A DNA stretch of 64,000 nucleotides from Anagrus nilaparvatae (Eukaryota; Arthropoda; Insecta; Hymenoptera; Mymaridae). The notes beneath the pieces are model-generated. The model did no database searches, was not told where the DNA came from, and was given only the letters and a program-made list of their open reading frames with translations. A program made the translations under genes and the position numbers. This document shows positions 34,131 through 44,939 of the stretch, one piece after another. Each line of letters opens with the position of its first letter. Position 1 is the first letter of the stretch. The DNA lies in contig JAKSXM010000278.1 in the NCBI GenBank assembly GCA_022575985.1, forward strand, positions 1-64,000. The letters run 5' to 3'.

Positions 34131-34335
34131 TGGAACTCAGAGCAATTCCTGTAACCTGGAAAGTGTTTGAGCTCTTTTTCCTTTAATTTGGGAGCTTTGA
34201 ACAGTAAGCATTGCAGCTTCCCTGTACATTCGACTACCTTGTGGTTTCCCATCTCACATTTAAAGCATAGTTTAATTCAAGCGGGTCCTTTGAAATTACC
34301 TGCTATGTGGCTATACGCTAAACATCTGAAGCATC
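34131..34335 (-). pseudogene. LINE C ORF1 zinc-knuckle remnant
   Basis: Minus-strand text reads CFRCLAYSHIAG, then CFKCEMGNHKVVEC (a CX2CX4HX4C knuckle) and a third Cys/His region, aligning to the three knuckles of LINE A ORF1. One internal stop. The rest of ORF1 is not recognisable, so an internal deletion is likely. Confidence 0.7.
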
Positions 34336-34429
34336 TACGATTTCACAGTCCATGTCCTGTGTAGAAGGATCTTGGATATTCTTATCCTTTTGATTCACCC
34401 TTTTATTTTTTTCAGACATTTTCATTTCA

Positions 34430-35516
34430 TTAAGAATTCATCACTCCATGTGCAACGGCTTCCTTCGACCCCTCACATTCTGAGCAGCTGCCATGCAGAC
34501 TGGTTGCATCACAGAGGATATAGCTGACGGCATGTACTTGCACTACCTTGCTCATCCCATTCCTCCACGAATAAAAGCATAATTCTCTTCGGAAATTTAG
34601 AGTCCTCCAGCAGCTTGGGTACATACCGGCAACATCGCCAAGCCATTAATGATGGGCTCCAGCTGCAGAGAACCCCACCTCACGTCTTGCATCAGCAGAG
34701 GCCAAAGATGGTTCAGGTTGCTCGGCACGCAACCAGACAGCTCGTTTCCCCATCCAGGATCATCTTTTGGCACTCACGGGTCGCGCCACACGGCATACTG
34801 TCAATACTGTGCATGCGTGCAGACACACACATTACAAATATGTATGGAAATACAAATGCCCAGCATGGGCAGACACACGGCGGAGGATTTTAGAGTTTCC
34901 TCAAACACAGCTAGAGTCCCTTGGGTTTGCCACGCCCATCCAGAAAGGCCAAAGTCTTCCTGGCCCCGAGGTTTACCTTCACACATTACCAAACCAGAAA
35001 ATAATAACCTTCAGTCATAGTTTAGCGGAGCCCGCAACTAACCTTTAATCGGCTGCGTCGCTGTGCTCAAGGTGGAAATCTCCCATGCTAAGAGCTATAT
35101 ACATAAGGCCTAAGGCAACCTCGCATATGGCTTAAATCGCACTTAAATTTGGAGAATAGCTTGGAGCCCCTTTTGGTGTGCCGATTCCTCAGAGATACTT
35201 ATGGATAGCGAGCTGCAGCACGTTCATTAAGGATGCACAAAGGAAAAGCAAGACATAGACTCAGTTTATAGGGCAGCCTCGGTTATTCCAGAGAGCTAGG
35301 AGCTATCTGCGGTATAATCAATGAAAGTGCATTGGGTCAGCAATTTGCGTATCCCATAGAGAAAAGTAAGGCATAGGACCCGTTTATAGGGCAGCCTCAG
35401 TTGTTCCAGAAAGCTATGTCCAGTATCTCTGATTCTAGTTCAACCTGGATAAGGCTGCCTGAACTACCTTCCTCCTTCCTCAGCCTTATGAGGCTCCGGG
35501 CTTAGGACCGGCGGAG
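34430..35516 (-). other. LINE C 5' UTR
   Basis: The reverse complement of about 34990-35240 aligns with the 5' UTR of LINE A2 (54020-54290), including the stretch around CGGCTGCGTCGCTGTGCTC. Further out, a segment with GTTTATAGGGCAGCCTC occurs twice about 120 bp apart (near 35255 and 35378), like promoter monomers of LINE 5' UTRs. Short ORFs here are not supported. Confidence 0.6.
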
Positions 35517-35556
35517 ATAAATATAACCTAATAATAATAATAAGAATCATAATAAT

Positions 35557-35782
35557 AATTTTTTTTTTGCATACGTCAGAGAGGTGAGAACGCGTTACGC
35601 GCTAATAGAACCTGGTGTTCTGAGCAGTGTCGGACTCCATGGTGGCAAAGATTCTGCAAAGAATGCCTTGCCCCGTGTTTAACGACTAAACTCACCCCTC
35701 ATCATACCTTATACAAGTCATCCCGAAACCGCTTATCACATTACATCGGGTTGACTTAAATAGATAAATAATCTATAATCTA

Positions 35783-35829
<47 letters not shown>

Positions 35830-36580
35830 AAAAATAAATATCCTTTTGCTTCCTCCATTGTACCCCCTTTGATGCCGCGTGCAGAATCCACCTATCTCGA
35901 CCGCTCCTGCGTCTGGCTTCTTGTTAGGGTGTCGTCAGTAGCTTTTTTGTTTGCAGAATTTCCTTCACAAACTTTGTCTTAGTGGTCCAAGAATCCTCGA
36001 TTTGGATCTTTTTTGCTACAATATTGTCAGAAGTGATTTCGCCTACTATTGTTTCAAGTGCCAACTTTTTGGTCGCCCAGCGATTGCATTTGAAAAACGT
36101 GTGTTACGCATTATCGCGTTAACCGGGACAAAACACACCTTCGGGGCTTTCAGCCTTACCCATCCTAAAGAGATATCTATCCCAGACATAACCTTTGCAA
36201 CAGAAGGTGCGTCTCGGAGAATCAGGAAATGGACTGTGATGGATGGCTACAATTGTAATGATCACCATTATATCGCTTTCCGGATGCTTGAGGGAACCTC
36301 ACAACGACTTCCGTACAGAAGGCGTCCCTTGGGTTTGAATGTTCCAAAGATGGACGAGAACAAATTTAAAGAAACCCATGCGGGTAAAGGTATGGAGACT
36401 GTTAAATACGATTTTAATGCTGAAAAAGGTTACTACGGTAAACTTGTGGAGACCATAATTGATATGGATTATCATTTCGAACATGTTCAGAAGAACGCGG
36501 GCATGGTTGTCAAAAACGGAGTTCGGAAGTTTGCCAGCGTAATAGAACAGCTGGTATTAATTAAGGAATGATAAGCTTAG
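35557..36580. mobile_element. LINE C copy 2, short and rearranged
   Basis: 35557-36170 is the 3' end of LINE C on the minus strand (poly-A at 35557-35566, 3' UTR with AAAT repeat, end of ORF2), matching 29891-30610. At about 36171 the orientation flips: + strand DITFATEG...VMDGY...DHHYIAF is an endonuclease fragment (36171-36370). It is followed by ORF1-like text (MVVKNGVRKFASVIEQL, to about 36570) that should precede the endonuclease in a normal element. The single open frame 35951-36571 is a chance fusion across these junctions. Confidence 0.7.
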
Positions 36581-36945
36581 GCAGTCATGTCTTGAATCAG
36601 ATAAAATTTAAACTTAAGATGAAAGTTAATACCAAGTCGAAGATGAACTGATTAAATTTTGGTCTAAATCGGATATATATACTCTCTGAATTATGGCCGA
36701 ATTACAGTAATAACAGCGCTAAAAACAAATATATCAAATATAAAATATAAGATAAGATAAGATAAGATATAATTTGATATAATAAGATAATCACGTAAGG
36801 TAATAAGATCTGTCCTACGTATAAAACTATTTAAGTTCTTTAAAAAACATATTAATCTTTAATTTTATTTTATTTAAAATCGTGCGTAAAGTTGATCTTA
36901 AGTTACAAATAATTTAAGTGTAAAATCAAGTTAAAATCTAAACAT
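36580..36945. other. AT-rich non-coding DNA
   Basis: No gene. Contains a short GATAA microsatellite at about 36748-36790. Confidence 0.5.
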
Positions 36946-37926
36946 ATGAGCTCAGTGTGCAAAATTATTTCCAAGAACCCTATCCATAAATACTGTAAAA
37001 TAGGCCCATCTGCCAAATTCGTGACAAGTGGTTCCGCTACTCTCACTGAAGCTATTAATTATGCAATAAAATTGGAAGTTCTTGATGAAACAGTTAGATA
37101 TTAAGATAAAATAAGCACTGATAGAGCAGAAAGATCACTAGTAAGTAACAGAAATGACAATTATGACTCAGAATTATCGGATTACGAAATTAGAGAATAT
37201 ACGGTCAGAGCAACATAATCTACCAGAATACCGGGTTTCATACCATGTACTATATGTAAGTCTACAATACATGATGCAAGAAAATGTTATCTTTTACCTT
37301 AAGTCGTCGAGGCATTACAAATTATTTCTAACGACCCAAATTTCAAATTGAGTTCACTCAACTCCAGAACTGATTTTAATAATCCATATTTCCAAGCGAA
37401 ATATTTAGACAGAGGTCCAGATTTTTCAGACAGTGACAGTTATAATAGACGAAATAACTAAAATTCTTATAATGACTCTATCAGATTTAATAATTTTATA
37501 CGATATAAACCTAACCGTGATCTTTTTCGACAAAACGATAATAGAAACTATAGACCCAGAGTTAGTACAAAATTTATGCGCATTAATTACGACAATAAAA
37601 ATAATTATATTTGGAATCACAACGGGCGCAATGATAATTTTAGACCCATAAGATATGAGCAACAAAATTTTAATTATAACAATTATCCGAGAAATTATTC
37701 GCCAAATAGAAACTACCAAGATTTTTCACCAAACAGGAATTATCAGGATATCTCACTGAACAGTAATAACTCAAGTCAATCGATGAATAAAAACTACAAA
37801 GGTCAACCACCTAATAGAAATTACCAATATCAACCATCAAACAGAAATTACCAAAATCAATATGGCAATTATTCATATAGAAATCGTAACTTCTATATTT
37901 TTAGGAAGGAAAATTGCGGAAGTTAG
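36946..37926 (+). pseudogene. Retrotransposon gag with CCHC knuckle, four nonsense codons
   Basis: One reading frame runs from ATG 36946 to 37922 with TAA stops at 37102 and near 37216, 37300 and 37459. It contains LTEAINYAIKLE, a gag C-terminal-capsid-like motif, then a perfect CX2CX4HX4C knuckle (CTICKSTIHDARKC at 37246-37287) and an Asn/Arg/Tyr-rich tail with repeated NRNYQ units. It resembles gag of Ty3/gypsy-type elements and is a different family from the gag at 26.9-28.1 kb. No pol follows; a hAT-like element lies directly downstream. Confidence 0.7.
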
Positions 37927-37998
37927 GTTGTAAAATAATTCTACACTCGCGCTTTAAAAGTCAACTGAGTACTTGCATTTAGTTTAAAATATGTGTAC

Positions 37999-39044
37999 TA
38001 GAGTGGACCTATTTTTGGACTTTGTGGAAAAACTTTGCTCCCCGGGTTTTTTTGTGAAGTTTTAGTCATCAAAAGTTCCCATTTTCAAGGATTTTGCTTT
38101 AGCCCTGCAAAAACAAGTGCCTGTAACCACATCAATTTTCCAATTTAAATAACATGGGAATTTTGAGTTTTTAGCTATACAAATTTTCACAAAAGCCAAA
38201 AAGCGTTTTAAAATGCTAATTTTTACTGAAAAACATACTTTTATATGTTGTAAAGACATACAAACCTTCCTGTATTCATTCCAAAGGGAATTTTGGGGCT
38301 AGAAACGCAAATTTACCGAGTCCCAATTTCAGGGTTTTCAAAAAAAGTCAATTTTTATCATTATTTTTGAAAATTAATATCTTAAAAACTAATTAAAGAA
38401 AACAGACGAGTAAAAAATTTTTTGAAACTTGAAGCTTGTAAAAAATTATTAAGGCCTTTAAAACTCAATTTCGTCAAAATTTACAATTTTGGCAGCGATT
38501 TAAATAAATTTAAAAATTGGTCATTTCGGGTCAAAAATTACCAGTAGGTTAGTTGACTATAGCGCTAAGAGAAACAGTGATTAAAATATACGGCTTACGT
38601 CGTTTGAAAGGTGACACTTATACCAAAAAAAGTGAACCAACCAGAAGTATTTTGGTTAATTTTTGAGGTTGTAGCTTTTTATCAAAAATTACCGAAAAAC
38701 CCTGTTTTATAAGAATGAGCCAACATGTAAATTTGCGTTTCTAGCCCCAAAATTTCCTTTGGAATGAATGCAGGGCGGTTTATATGTCTTTACAACATAT
38801 AAAAGTATGTTTTCCAGTAAAAATTAGCTATTTAAAACGATTTTTGGATTTTGTAAAAATTTATATAGCTAAAAACTCAAAATTCTTATGTTATTTAAAT
38901 GGGAAAATTGATGTGTTTACAGGCACGTGTTTTCGCAAGGCTAAAGCAAAATCCTTGGAACTGGGAACTTTTTATGACCAAAACTTCACAAAAAAATCCG
39001 GGGAGCAAAGTTTTTCTATAAAGTCCAAAAATAGGTCCACTCTA
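37999..39044. mobile_element. hAT-like non-autonomous element with long inverted arms
   Basis: TAGAGTGGACC at 37999 and its inverse ending 39044, with arms of about 300 bp and an interior of about 420 bp. It is flanked by an exact 8-bp direct repeat ATGTGTAC (37991-37998 and 39045-39052), which points to hAT rather than the TA-target families. No transposase. A partial copy lies at 20894-21512. ORFs 38062-38259 and 38784-39170 are products of the arms. Confidence 0.85.
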
Positions 39045-39052
39045 ATGTGTAC

Positions 39053-40600
39053 CAAGAAAGTCTTTACAATTACACTAAAAGGGTGGAATTTAATGAAAAT
39101 GCGCGACGATATTGTTGACCCGAAGTATGAGCAACCTGACGGTGAGTACACGGTATTACTCAGTCTCTGACACGATAGTAAGTCGTTCGTAGACTCGCTC
39201 GAAGTGAGCTCTTCTTGTGAAAACTCGGTTTATATATTCGCGTGCTTGGGCGGTACCTAAAAGGAGTATGTACGGATCAAGCTCAACTTTCCCCTCGTTT
39301 AATATTCTGATAGGTTACTTTTAGGGTGTTTCCATGATGGCCAACTGAAATAAAACGTTCATTGGTTATTCTCACTTTGGGGGCTATATGTTGATTGGAA
39401 GGCTTTGCATCCATTGTCATCTTATCCGACCAATGTCTTTTAACCACGTATTGATTTTGAGGGGAATGCTGATTGTTATTATGTCTATGATATGTATGAT
39501 TGGAAAAGTAAAGATTTTATATATTAGAGTGGCCAACAATTCTAAACAGTAAGTAAATTATAAATGAAAAACTTGTAATGTTAGCCATAAAAGATGATGC
39601 CTGTAAAACCGCGCACATGGCAATTTTTTGCATGATTTTTATCACTTCAAAATTTTTCTTCAATTTTTACTTTTTTTTATGTAATCTATTCTTTGCTTAT
39701 TTTAATTCTTGAAACTATTAAAGAGAAAGAATTTGAATTATCCTGATTGACAAAAAAAAATGAAGCTCTTCTAATAAAATATATTCTGCTGCAATGCGGT
39801 CAATAAATATTTATTATGGTCACTTCTTTTTTTTTTTTTAATAATCTAGACGGCGATGATGAACCAGAATGTTGGATATGAGTAGTGGATTGTATTTTTA
39901 TTATTGGAAAATGGGATATGGTCATGTAAAATAAATAACTTTATATATAAAAAATAACTCATAACTTTTGTAGCACAAAATAACTCTATTTATTATTAAA
40001 AATATGTACTGCTACTTTTAAAAGTTGTCCTAAGACCAAGTGTTAAGCGGGGGTATGGTCAAAAGTGCATTTTTCGGACTAATTTTTAAGATTTTTAGGC
40101 ACGATCACTATATATGTAATATATAGATGAAATCGTGCCTTATAATTTTGTCAGGTCAAAAAACGAAAAGTTCTTAAAATTGTCTAATTTGTGGAGAAAA
40201 TTTGTCCCCAAGTCATTCCGATGCCTCTAACATGCTTATACTGAAAGTATCTGTGTTAGTATGTATGTTCGAGAAACTGTACAGAGTATATTTTCAACAC
40301 AACTCGATGAAACAAAAAAAAACTTGGTACCTAATTTTTTGTATAGCATCTAGTTGTGCCTCCTACAATATGACTAAATTTTAACCATTTGTTGTCGAGC
40401 AATCACAAAAATACTGATTTCCGTTAACAAAAAAATTAACTAAAATAGGAATACCTCGTAATTACCTCGCACAACAATTCATGTATGCTATTGGTGAGTG
40501 TCAGCAATTGGCTGACTTCAAGTAGCTCATGCAGTGTTAGTAATAATAATAGCAGTAGTAGTGCAAATAACAGCTGACAACATCAAGAAATGCACAATAT
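39053..40600. other. AT-rich DNA with possible LTR edge and a hairpin
   Basis: No supported gene. At 39378-39391 GGGGGCTATATGTTGA resembles the purine tract/LTR start junction of the BEL elements (AAGCGGGCTATATGTT at 5302). At about 39522 TTAGAGTGGCC resembles the hAT-like TIR start. At 40096-40141 there is a 46-bp hairpin (AGGCACGAT... paired with ATCGTGCCT). All weak. Confidence 0.35.
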
Positions 40601-40621
40601 CATCAAAGCAATGGTTTTTAA

Positions 40622-40984
40622 CTCCGACCTATAGACGTTACAGATCATTCAATAAGTATCAATAAAAGTGAAAAAGTAATTTATTATGAGAAAGAACCAG
40701 TTATACCAGTCAATGAATCCTTAACTCGAACAACCGTTAAACAATATGAAGAATTTTATTCTAACAAACCACCAAAACCTACTTCGACTTCATATTATCC
40801 AACAACTTCAGAAACTCACAACAGTAAAACCATTTATATATATTCTGACTATAGAATTGAAGATAGCAATCTAAAACCTTTCCTGAACAATGAAAGGCCA
40901 TCCAGCCCTCAAGAACCTCCAAGAAGATTAGAAGATTCAATGGCATTATTTACTGATACTGAAGTACTTTTAAAATTTGTTTAA
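40622..40984 (+). pseudogene. Open stretch without a start, unrecognised protein fragment
   Basis: About 118 codons open between a TAA near 40619 and TAA 40982-40984, with no Met until near the end. Composition is ordinary for a protein (Pro/Ser/Glu-rich: SNKPPKPTSTSYYPTT, ERPSSPQEPPRRLEDS) and unlike the surrounding noise. It may be an internal exon (possible weak acceptor CTATAG near 40632) or a broken retrocopy. Family not recognised. Confidence 0.4.
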
Positions 40985-41006
40985 TTTATAAAACAAATGC
41001 TTTTTA

Positions 41007-41216
41007 TCAATTTTTAATGCACCCTTGCAGGAAGGTCTGCAAGTAAAAGTTGATAATCAAGACCATCATAAAGTAAGAGAAAATCCTGTTAAAAAAGAAG
41101 TAGAATTCATACGTCGATTCCGCAGAATCTATTGATTCTTTGGATTCATCTTCGTCATCTTGTTCAATTTCATTTTTCAATTTCATTTTTTGTTTGATTT
41201 CTATAATTGAATTCAT
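41007..41216 (-). other. Possible first exon or chance ORF
   Basis: 69 codons; the first 35 are Glu/Asp/Lys-rich (IEQDDEDESKESIDSAES) and precede a donor-like GTATGA near 41106, after which the text becomes hydrophobic noise. Could be a first exon; no matching second exon was found. Confidence 0.2.
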
Positions 41217-41799
41217 TTCATTATTTAATTCAAAATTTAATTATAAAAATTTAAAGGTTAGATTAATTTGAATATAAAATTAATTCATAAAACAACATAT
41301 AATTAATTCACGTTGTCTAGCAACTATTAAATTTGTTACCAAATTCTAAATAACAACAATAAAAGTATTGATCACTCAATTTTTCTTGAAAACTTTCTTA
41401 TCACAAAAATAAAAAATAAAAAAAAAATAATAATCATTCACTAATTGAAAACGAGTGTCGAGTATTTGTTATTGTTGACAAAAATTCGCTTACTGTGTGT
41501 CATTTAATAATGTCGATAAAATAGAAATTTTTGTTTTGACATTATAAAAATAAAACTGTAATTCAAAATCATTTCAAACTTTTTTATTTTTTTAAATTAA
41601 AATTTTAGAATAATTGTTTATTTCATCAATTACTTAAAAATATTTTATTAAATAAGCAATCTTATTTAAAAACCATAGACACTTCACAAGTATTTAAAAT
41701 AATAAAGATGGTATGTATAAAATGTCTCCTACTTTTACAAGAAATAAGATAAAATTTTCTTCTTCATTTTATCGATAACCACAACTGCATCAACCTTCA

Positions 41800-43150
41800 G
41801 GATTACTTTAGGTTCAATTCATGGGACTAGAGCTTGAAAAACCAAGTAGCTTAAAAACGGGGCTATCACCAGAGCCAAGAAAAAAAGTACTCTGAGTGTC
41901 ACAGATCTCAGTGAACAATATTTTTAAGACATAGGTACTGAGGTGAAAATAATCACTTACAAATGCCTGGAATTTCTTCAAAATACCATGCTTATACAAA
42001 CCTGCATCCAAGACAGTTGCAAGCAGCACAACAACATAAGGAAACAAATATAACGCTGCTGTTAAATAAAAGTTATCCGCTGTTACTGCTGAAAGGTTGT
42101 TAAAATGTTATGAACAAGTAGTGGATAAAACACCATATCTTGTTGACAAAACTATTGGTTAAAATATTATTTAAAATCAATGTTTAAATAATTTAAATTT
42201 AATAATGCAGCATCAGATAGACCTGAGCCGATAAAAAATAAAAGGGAGTCAAAAAAGCCTTCTCTAACAGTATCTCCAAAATGTTTATCATAATTTATTT
42301 ATGCTTTTTGAAAGTTGGGCTGGTCCTTACAAGAAACCATTGAATAGTAATTCTGCTTTACTAGAAGAATAACAATCGCACTCGGATCTGCAAATGTCAA
42401 CATTGTAAGCTATGAGTGGGTTGTTGTACTGAAGTTCATATTCTAATCCGCAATCTTTTTCTGAAGAGGGAAGAACTATTCTGCATCAATGTTTGGATCT
42501 TCTATTAGCTAGTAAAGAAGAAAAAACAATTTTTTTCTATTTCGTACAAATTTAATAAACACACTAGTGAAAATTTTTTGTATAAAAATTTGTATGCTTA
42601 ATCGAGAAACTGTTGTTTTATTGTTAAAATGTAATTCAGATATTGGGGCACATCTTGATTGGATTGTTGATCGATACTATACTGGACAACCTCAAGTTGC
42701 AGTTAAATGCTTTTTAACATTAGAAGTAATGAAAAAAAATATTTAAATGATATCTTCAGATAAAAAATCTTTTAATTTTTAAAGAATATCCATGTAATCA
42801 TTACACATATAAATAAAGATCACATTAATGAATACAGATTGGCCAAGAGTTGCAGTTCAAGATTTAGGTAACGAAGAGAAACCAATAGCTCATTTTCATC
42901 TAAAAGTAGTACAACTGTAGCAAAAACAAATTTTACTGGAAATATTGCAAACATTGTGACCAGTATGACTGCTGTCATAACAACTGTACATGTACATACA
43001 TGCTCCAATTAGTCACAATGTAGCCACTATTACCAACAAAGGACTTATATTAGATACTTTGCTTTCAACAATTTATTGCCAAAACCAGAAATTTTAATCA
43101 ATACAATTGGCACAACTTTATCTAGAATTTACAATGCCTATGTTTACTTG
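41800..43150 (+). pseudogene. fry: Furry-like gene fragment, degenerate
   Basis: The clearest block is 42598-42732: VVLLLKC, DIGAHLDWIVDRYYTG and VAVKCF. I recognise this as the C-terminal region of Furry/FRYL, a large scaffold protein of NDR-kinase signalling and cell morphogenesis. Next comes EYPCNHYTYI (about 42785) after a GT...AG intron-like gap (42731-42784), and QLAQLYLEFTMPMF (about 43115), which fits the family's ELARMYPELTLPLF-like block. Upstream text with TILHQCLDLLLASKEEK (about 42475) may belong. Stops and frame changes are frequent. Intron-like gaps suggest a genomic duplicate rather than a retrocopy. The minus ORF 41814-42047 overlaps the left part and is not preferred. Confidence 0.5.
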
Positions 43151-43321
43151 TAATTACAAATATATCTATTTTATATAAAATACCAGCTAGTAAAAGATTT
43201 TTTTTTTAACAACGCTTTAATGCATAGTAATTAGCAGTTCCAAAAATGGACCAATTTACTAAATGATTTCAATTTTCTCTGTTAATATCAATTAATTTAC
43301 AAAAGTGTACTCCTTTTCAAT

Positions 43322-43760
43322 ATGTACAAATCTTTATCTTTAACTAAAAATTTTTTTTATAATATTTTTTTTATAGCAAATAATGCGTTTATTATTTACA
43401 GACATTTATTTGTTCATGAATTTGCTGTAAAAAAAAATAATAAAAAATTGTCAAAATCTATAGGTAAGGTTATAAATCCAGAGGATATAAGAAGAAGACA
43501 AAAGAAGAAATAAATTTTAATAAAAATCCAGTATACGGTTGAAGTAATTTCAAAAAAAATCTTTTTCAATAAATGCTTCCAAATATTTAGAGGTTTTACT
43601 TTAAATTTAATAGGTGGTGGGTGACGAGCCATATGCAACTCAGATAATCTTTTACGAGGCAATACAGAAACTATTAATAAACTTGAAAATGTTTCTTTTC
43701 GTTAGATAAATATTGTTTATAAATGTATAATCAATTCCTCAAATTATTGCTCATTTTGCT
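43322..43760. other. Possible exon-like text on both strands, not resolved
   Basis: + strand 43322-43513 ends in a basic KVINPEDIRRRQKKK. Minus strand about 43560-43690 reads VLPRKRLSELHMARHPPPIK after an acceptor-like TTATTAATAG. Neither is recognised and neither has a supported partner exon. Confidence 0.2.
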
Positions 43761-44133
43761 AAAAAAATATGGCATCATCATCCAGAGAATCTCAATGAAC
43801 AAAATTTCTTTTTTTTTACATTAATATTATGTGTCACTATTCACATAAAAAAAAAATATTCACTTTCTTTAAATTTAGTTTATTAAAAGTATATCATAAT
43901 AAGTATTATATATAATCTATTTTTGAAAAGGTTTGTAACACATTTAGGGCTTAATTGTAGAATAGCACATAAATAATACAATTTTTTATTAGCAGATATT
44001 AAAAAAATAATAATAAATAAATAAAATATTTTAAGTTAAATAATTTATATTATATAAATAATTTTAGTAATTATTAAAATTTTATGCCTATCTTAAATCC
44101 ATTAAATCCTCGCTTTCACTTGGCTTATTTCTC

Positions 44134-44939
44134 TCATCTTATATCAATAGTTTTTGTGTGAGATACATCATGTTTTGCAATCCATTTTCTATTATAATTT
44201 TTATTATTTCTATTTACTGAATGAGTATTATGTTGATATGAATGTGGATTTCTAATTTTATGAGAATCTTTATTTGGATTTTCTACATCTGTAGAGACAG
44301 CTTCCAAAAAGTTATATATTGATTTATAAACTTTTTGCTGTTTTTTATTATTATCTTCAACTTTTAACTTTTTACTGTTGATAATTTTATTGTTATGATG
44401 ATAATGTCCTCCACGACCTGACCAACTTCTTCGCCAACCTTTTCCAAATTCTTTACCATCATTATTTGAATTTGACGACTGCATATCACTAGTTTTTTTA
44501 TTATCTTTATCTTTACCTATTTTTATTTATGTTTTTATTATTTATTATTTATCATATCATATAATTACATATATTAATATTTACCTTTAGAATCAGTATC
44601 CAAAATTTTATCAATTATTTTTATTAATCTTAAATTTTCTGCATCTTTCTCAACATTTTCTTTACATTTTTCAGTTATAAAAGAATGTAAATTATTTATA
44701 TAATCAAGTAAACATTCAGAACTAGCATCCTTCAAATCTTTATAAGTTTTCAAATCATTCTAAAAATAAATGTGTAATAACTATTTAGATATAGTATATA
44801 TTATTTAGTAATATAATATTGACTTCTTTTAACTTTTTATTATTCATATAATTAAATACATTTTAAAATATATACTTACCACAGGTAATAGTTCAAAATT
44901 ATTATCCATCATGTGTTTATTTATTTTAAAACTTTTCAT
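44134..44939 (-). CDS. Three-exon gene, 205-residue Asn/Lys-rich protein of unknown function
   Basis: Exon 1 is 44880-44939 (Met to LLPV, 20 codons), followed by a consensus donor GTAAGT. Exon 2 is 44585-44759 (58 codons plus one base; NDLKTYKDLKDASSECLLDY and CKENVEKDAENLRLIKIIDK), preceded by TTTTTAG and followed by GTAAAT. Exon 3 is 44134-44516, preceded by AAAAATAG, starting GKDKDNKKTSDMQSS and ending TIDIR. All phases agree and there are no internal stops. Introns are 120 and 68 bp, typical of small insect introns. The middle exon is predicted helical/coiled-coil; exon 3 has an RG/GW patch (GKGWRRSWSGRGGHYHH) as in RNA-binding tails. No transposon motif. I do not recognise the family. 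Confidence 0.65.

Larger units (their letters stand above)
29891..35516 (-). mobile_element. LINE C: near full-length R1-clade non-LTR retrotransposon
   Basis: Minus-strand element with 5' UTR (about 34430-35516), decayed ORF1, ORF2 and 3' UTR with an AAAT microsatellite, ending in a short poly-A (about 29891-29898). It is flanked by imperfect 16-bp copies of ATAAATRTAACCTRAT (29875-29890 and 35517-35532), a convincing target-site duplication. ORF2 is interrupted by a 992-bp foreign repeat at 31167-32158. Many frameshifts show that it is old. Confidence 0.8.

Noticed and set aside
35951..36571. 206-codon ORF as one gene
   Set aside because: It joins antisense LINE 3' sequence, an endonuclease fragment and ORF1-like text; a chance open frame over junctions.
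41814..42047. 77-codon minus ORF as a membrane protein
   Set aside because: Overlaps the more protein-like + strand text; hydrophobicity is what AT-rich antisense typically gives.
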